DNA from: Corynebacterium sp.
Lineage (GTDB): Bacteria > Actinomycetota > Actinomycetes > Mycobacteriales > Mycobacteriaceae
Direction: 5' to 3'
NCBI RefSeq assembly: GCF_030532965.1
Contig: NZ_JAUNKC010000014.1
Coordinates: 1 to 64,000, forward strand
Length of the DNA: 64,000 nucleotides
Positions 61,340-64,000 of the stretch are shown one piece after another. A program made the translations under genes and the position numbers. A model generated the notes under the pieces. That model saw only the letters and a program-made list of their open reading frames with translations, was not told the origin of the DNA and ran no database searches. The first letter of the stretch is position 1; each line of letters starts with the position of its first letter.

Positions 61340-63382
61340 TTACACCGCGCCCGCTAGCCCGCGACGGCGAAGTAGCGGCGAGACGTCCTTAGCCCGGCCG
61401 CGCAGCGCAGTAAACGCTTCCGTGAAGTCATCCGCCCCACCCCGGGAGAGCACGAGGTCCCGGAATTTCTGACCAGCTGTCCGCGCGGCGGCCGCATCGG
61501 CGTCGGCACCGGCGGCGTTTTCTTCCACGAACCACTCGAAACCATCGGCGTCGAGCGCTTCGGCCCACAGGTAGGAGTAGTAACCGGCGGAATAGCCGCC
61601 GCCGAAGATGTGGCTGAAGTAGGTGGAGCGGTACCTAGGTGCCAGGTTCTCAACAACAAGGCCCGCTTTTTCCAGGGCGCGTTCTTCGAAGGCGTCAATG
61701 TCGGCGGCGGTTAGTGCCGCGGCTTCTTCTGCTGAAAGTGAATGCCACGCTAAGTCGATGATCGCTGCAGCGAGGTACTCGGAAGTGGCGAAACCTTGGC
61801 CGAATTGGCGGGCGGCGGTGATGGCGTCGACAAGCTCGTCAGGGATAATCTCACCGGTATCCACATGGCGGGCGTAGTTCTTTAAAATCGTCGGATCAAA
61901 CGCCCAGTTCTCATTGATCTGGGAAGGGAATTCCACGTAGTCGCGCGGCACGTTCGTCCCGGAGAAGCTGGGGTACTTCACCTTGGACAGCAATCCGTGC
62001 AGGCCGTGGCCGAACTCGTGGAAAACGGTACGCAGGCTATCAAGCGACAGCAGGGCGTCGGAGCCGTCGGCAGGTTTGGTGATCCCCATGACGTTAACGA
62101 TCACTGGTTTGGTGCCCAGCAGTTCCGACTGGTCGACGAAGCTGGACATCCACGCCCCGCCGCGTTTCGACGGCCGCCCGTAGTAGTCGGTGATAAATAA
62201 CCCGATGCCGGTGCCGTCGGCGTCTTTGACCTCCCACACATCAACCCCGTCGGCATACCCCTCTAAGTCTTCACGCGGCTCAACGGTGATGCCATATAAC
62301 CGGTTGGCGGCGAAGAACACGCCGTCGCGCAGCACCTGGCCGAGCGGGAAGTACTTCGACAGCGCCTCCTCATCAACGTTGTAATCGCGATTGCGCACCT
62401 TCGCTTCCCAATACGGCCAATCAGCGCCCGTCACTGGTGTATCGCCCGCGGCTTCCACCAAGAGCTTATGCTCATTGATGGCATTGGCCGCGGCGGCCGG
62501 GGCAAGATCGAACAGCAATTGCTCCACCGCCTGCGGCGTCTTGGCGGTTTCCTCCTCAATGACATACTCCGCGTGGTTGGCATAGCCAAGCAGCTGCGCC
62601 TTTTGAGCACGCAGGCGCACCATCTCGATGAGCACCTCGGAGTTTTCCTCCTGGCCGCGCAACTGAGAGGCCTCATACAACGCGGCGCGGGACGTAGCGT
62701 GCTCCAAATTAGCCTGCTCGGACTGCACGCTTGGCAGTTCCAGCGGCAAAACGAACCCCTCCCGCCCCAGCGCTTCAGCATCACTGCGTGCCGAGGCAAT
62801 CCGGCCTGTGCTCAAACCAGCCAGTTCTTCTTCCGATTCGAAACCCACCGCCAGTTTCTTCGTGGAGGCAAGCAGGTTCCGGCTGAACTTATCCGACAGC
62901 ACCGACAGCCGCTCATTGATCTCCTGCAAGCTGCGCTTACCGGCCTCATCAAGGTTGGCACCCCGACGCTTGAACTGGCGCACAAGATGCTCATGCAGCC
63001 GCTTGGATTCCGCATCGTCTGGAACCACAACAGCCTGAATGCGCGCGAACAACGCATCGTTTAAGTAGATGGAGTCGTTGTGTGCCGATAGCTTCGGGAC
63101 GATCTCCGAGGCGATTTCCTCCATCTCATCGGTGGTGTCAGTGTTGAGCAAGTTGAAAAACACATTAGACACCCGGGACAATTCCTGCCCGCTTTTCTCC
63201 AACGCCTCAACGGTGTTCTCCCACGTTGCCGACGCATCGTTGCTAGCAATAGCGTCGATTTCGGCCGCGTGGTTGGCGATAGCCTGGGAAAAGGCGGGCC
63301 GGTAGTCACTGGTCGTTATTTCGCGAAACGGTGGGAGCAAGTATGGCAAGGACGATGGTTGCGCAAATGGGTTAGCAGTCAT
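61340..63382 (-). CDS. M3-family oligopeptidase (peptidyl-dipeptidase Dcp / oligopeptidase A type)
   Basis: This 680-residue zinc metallopeptidase degrades short peptides in the cytosol. The catalytic HEFGHGLHGLLS (HExxH) near residue 450 is followed by the glutamate-bearing DYVEFPSQINENW, which gives the third zinc ligand. The N-terminus NPFAQPSSLPYLLPPF is typical of the Dcp/PrlC group. No signal peptide is present. It starts 32 bases from the divergent carboxylesterase gene. Confidence 0.94.
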   Translation of the reverse strand: MTANPFAQPSSLPYLLPPFREITTSDYRPAFSQAIANHAAEIDAIASNDASATWENTVEALEKSGQELSRVSNVFFNLLNTDTTDEMEEIASEIVPKLSAHNDSIYLNDALFARIQAVVVPDDAESKRLHEHLVRQFKRRGANLDEAGKRSLQEINERLSVLSDKFSRNLLASTKKLAVGFESEEELAGLSTGRIASARSDAEALGREGFVLPLELPSVQSEQANLEHATSRAALYEASQLRGQEENSEVLIEMVRLRAQKAQLLGYANHAEYVIEEETAKTPQAVEQLLFDLAPAAAANAINEHKLLVEAAGDTPVTGADWPYWEAKVRNRDYNVDEEALSKYFPLGQVLRDGVFFAANRLYGITVEPREDLEGYADGVDVWEVKDADGTGIGLFITDYYGRPSKRGGAWMSSFVDQSELLGTKPVIVNVMGITKPADGSDALLSLDSLRTVFHEFGHGLHGLLSKVKYPSFSGTNVPRDYVEFPSQINENWAFDPTILKNYARHVDTGEIIPDELVDAITAARQFGQGFATSEYLAAAIIDLAWHSLSAEEAAALTAADIDAFEERALEKAGLVVENLAPRYRSTYFSHIFGGGYSAGYYSYLWAEALDADGFEWFVEENAAGADADAAAARTAGQKFRDLVLSRGGADDFTEAFTALRGRAKDVSPLLRRRGLAGAV

Positions 63383-63414
63383 GAAAAGACATGGTAGTTG
63401 CTAGACTCGCTTTC

Positions 63415-64000
63415 ATGGAAGACAGCGCCACCGACAAGCTTGTAACCACCTGTCCTAGGGGAATCTGCCACGGCACATCCAGCGCTGGGGTGACTGTCTA
63501 CCCCCGCATCGTCTATGCGGCCGCACCCCGATTCGCCGCGTCCGGTTTGGTGGAAACAACAGCCGAGCCGGAACACCCATTGGTGCTGTCCATCACCGCC
63601 CCCACGCACGCTACGCCACTATCCGATTACCCGGTTCTGGTGTTCATCCACGGCGGGGGTTACGAAGGCGGCCACTACCAAGAGCCGTGGCTTAATGCCA
63701 CCGCCCTTGCGCAAGCTAGGATTATCACCGTGAGCGTGGAATACCGCACCGGCATCGACGGCTTCGTCCCCTTCCACGACGACACCCCGCACCACTACCG
63801 CGGCATCGACGATTGCGCCCTCGCCCTGGATTGGGTACAAGAAAACATCGAAAGCTTCGGCGGCGACCCCACCAACGTCACCCTCATGGGGCATTCCGCC
63901 GGCGCCGGGATCGCGCTGTGGCTGGGGCGAAAAGACCACTACAAGGGAACTTTTCGACGCATCTGGGCACTGTCCCCGGCGTTCCCGCACACCTCGGCCA
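63415..64000 (+). CDS. Type B carboxylesterase, 3' end cut by the window edge
   Basis: The first 195 residues are visible and the frame is open to the end. The oxyanion motif is VFIHGGGYEGG near residue 80 and the nucleophile elbow is GHSAGAG near residue 160, following the typical SFGGDPTNVTLMGHSAG block of type B carboxylesterases (para-nitrobenzyl esterase-like). The ATG at 63415 gives an acidic N-terminus MEDSATDKL. It is divergent from the oligopeptidase gene. Confidence 0.88.
   Translation, partial: MEDSATDKLVTTCPRGICHGTSSAGVTVYPRIVYAAAPRFAASGLVETTAEPEHPLVLSITAPTHATPLSDYPVLVFIHGGGYEGGHYQEPWLNATALAQARIITVSVEYRTGIDGFVPFHDDTPHHYRGIDDCALALDWVQENIESFGGDPTNVTLMGHSAGAGIALWLGRKDHYKGTFRRIWALSPAFPHTSA

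Noticed and set aside
1..64000. CRISPR arrays, insertion sequences, rRNA genes or integrases
   Set aside because: No regularly spaced repeats, transposase or integrase motifs, or rRNA sequences were seen.

Overview
The window reads as chromosomal DNA of a Corynebacterium or very close relative. Supporting this are the homodimeric pyruvate dehydrogenase AceE beside a DUF3052 gene, the dnaG-glmS-dgt-glyS stretch, an ArsR gene followed by zur, uppS-recO-era, corC-ybeY-phoH-rsmE-dnaJ-hrcA-hemW, an AMP-binding fatty-acid ligase and a long actinobacterial MalQ. Species cannot be given from this sequence alone. Most core genes lie on the minus strand, with GC-rich third positions. Accessory patches are visibly more AT-rich and hold broken genes. 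Layout: 1-1.5 kb is the AT-rich tail of a glycine-zipper protein followed by two tandem paralogous membrane proteins, which looks like an effector/immunity locus. 1.5-6.1 kb holds cobD directly behind tRNA-Val, a DUF3052 gene and aceE. 6.1-7.6 kb is a decayed patch with two copies of an apparently undescribed structured RNA, a twice-frameshifted gene and a DUF3800 pseudogene. 7.6-16.1 kb holds small hypothetical genes, an alpha/beta hydrolase, an orphan acyl carrier protein, a beta-lactamase-like hydrolase, a TRIC-type channel, a gutted ABC exporter gene, tRNA-Met and tRNA-Asn, a lipoprotein and small membrane proteins. 16.1-29 kb holds dnaG, a trypsin-like protease, glmS, an RNase Sa-type secreted ribonuclease, dgt, a YdcF protein, a TPM-domain protein, a pair of hypothetical genes and glyS. 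29-34.7 kb holds an ArsR regulator, zur, a ferritin-VIT fusion, uppS, recO and era. 34.7-46.1 kb is accessory: pdxY, an iron/corrinoid ABC importer with bluB, a YceI protein, a SUFU-domain protein, a lantibiotic-immunity-type ABC exporter, and small VOC, DUF2283 and SMI1/KNR4 genes. 46.1-57 kb returns to the conserved block (corC, ybeY, phoH, rsmE, dnaJ, hrcA, hemW, a NUDIX hydrolase, the fatty-acid ligase). 57-64 kb holds malQ, a lone PEP-utilising-enzyme barrel, two small membrane proteins, an M3 oligopeptidase and the start of a carboxylesterase. Functional links: zur and the ArsR gene form a metal-sensing pair next to a ferritin-VIT iron/manganese protein. cobD and bluB both belong to cobamide synthesis, and bluB follows an importer that could carry corrinoids or iron chelates. 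phoH-ybeY-era-rsmE are ribosome and RNA maintenance genes, with dnaJ and hrcA as heat-shock partners. Two signals stand out. The first is a duplicated structured RNA near 6.1 and 6.9 kb whose stems differ by paired compensatory changes while the loops are identical. The second is an 11-base motif family (CGTCGACAAGC and close relatives) that occurs about 35 times in 64 kb, in genes and between them, on both strands and in different reading frames, far above chance.
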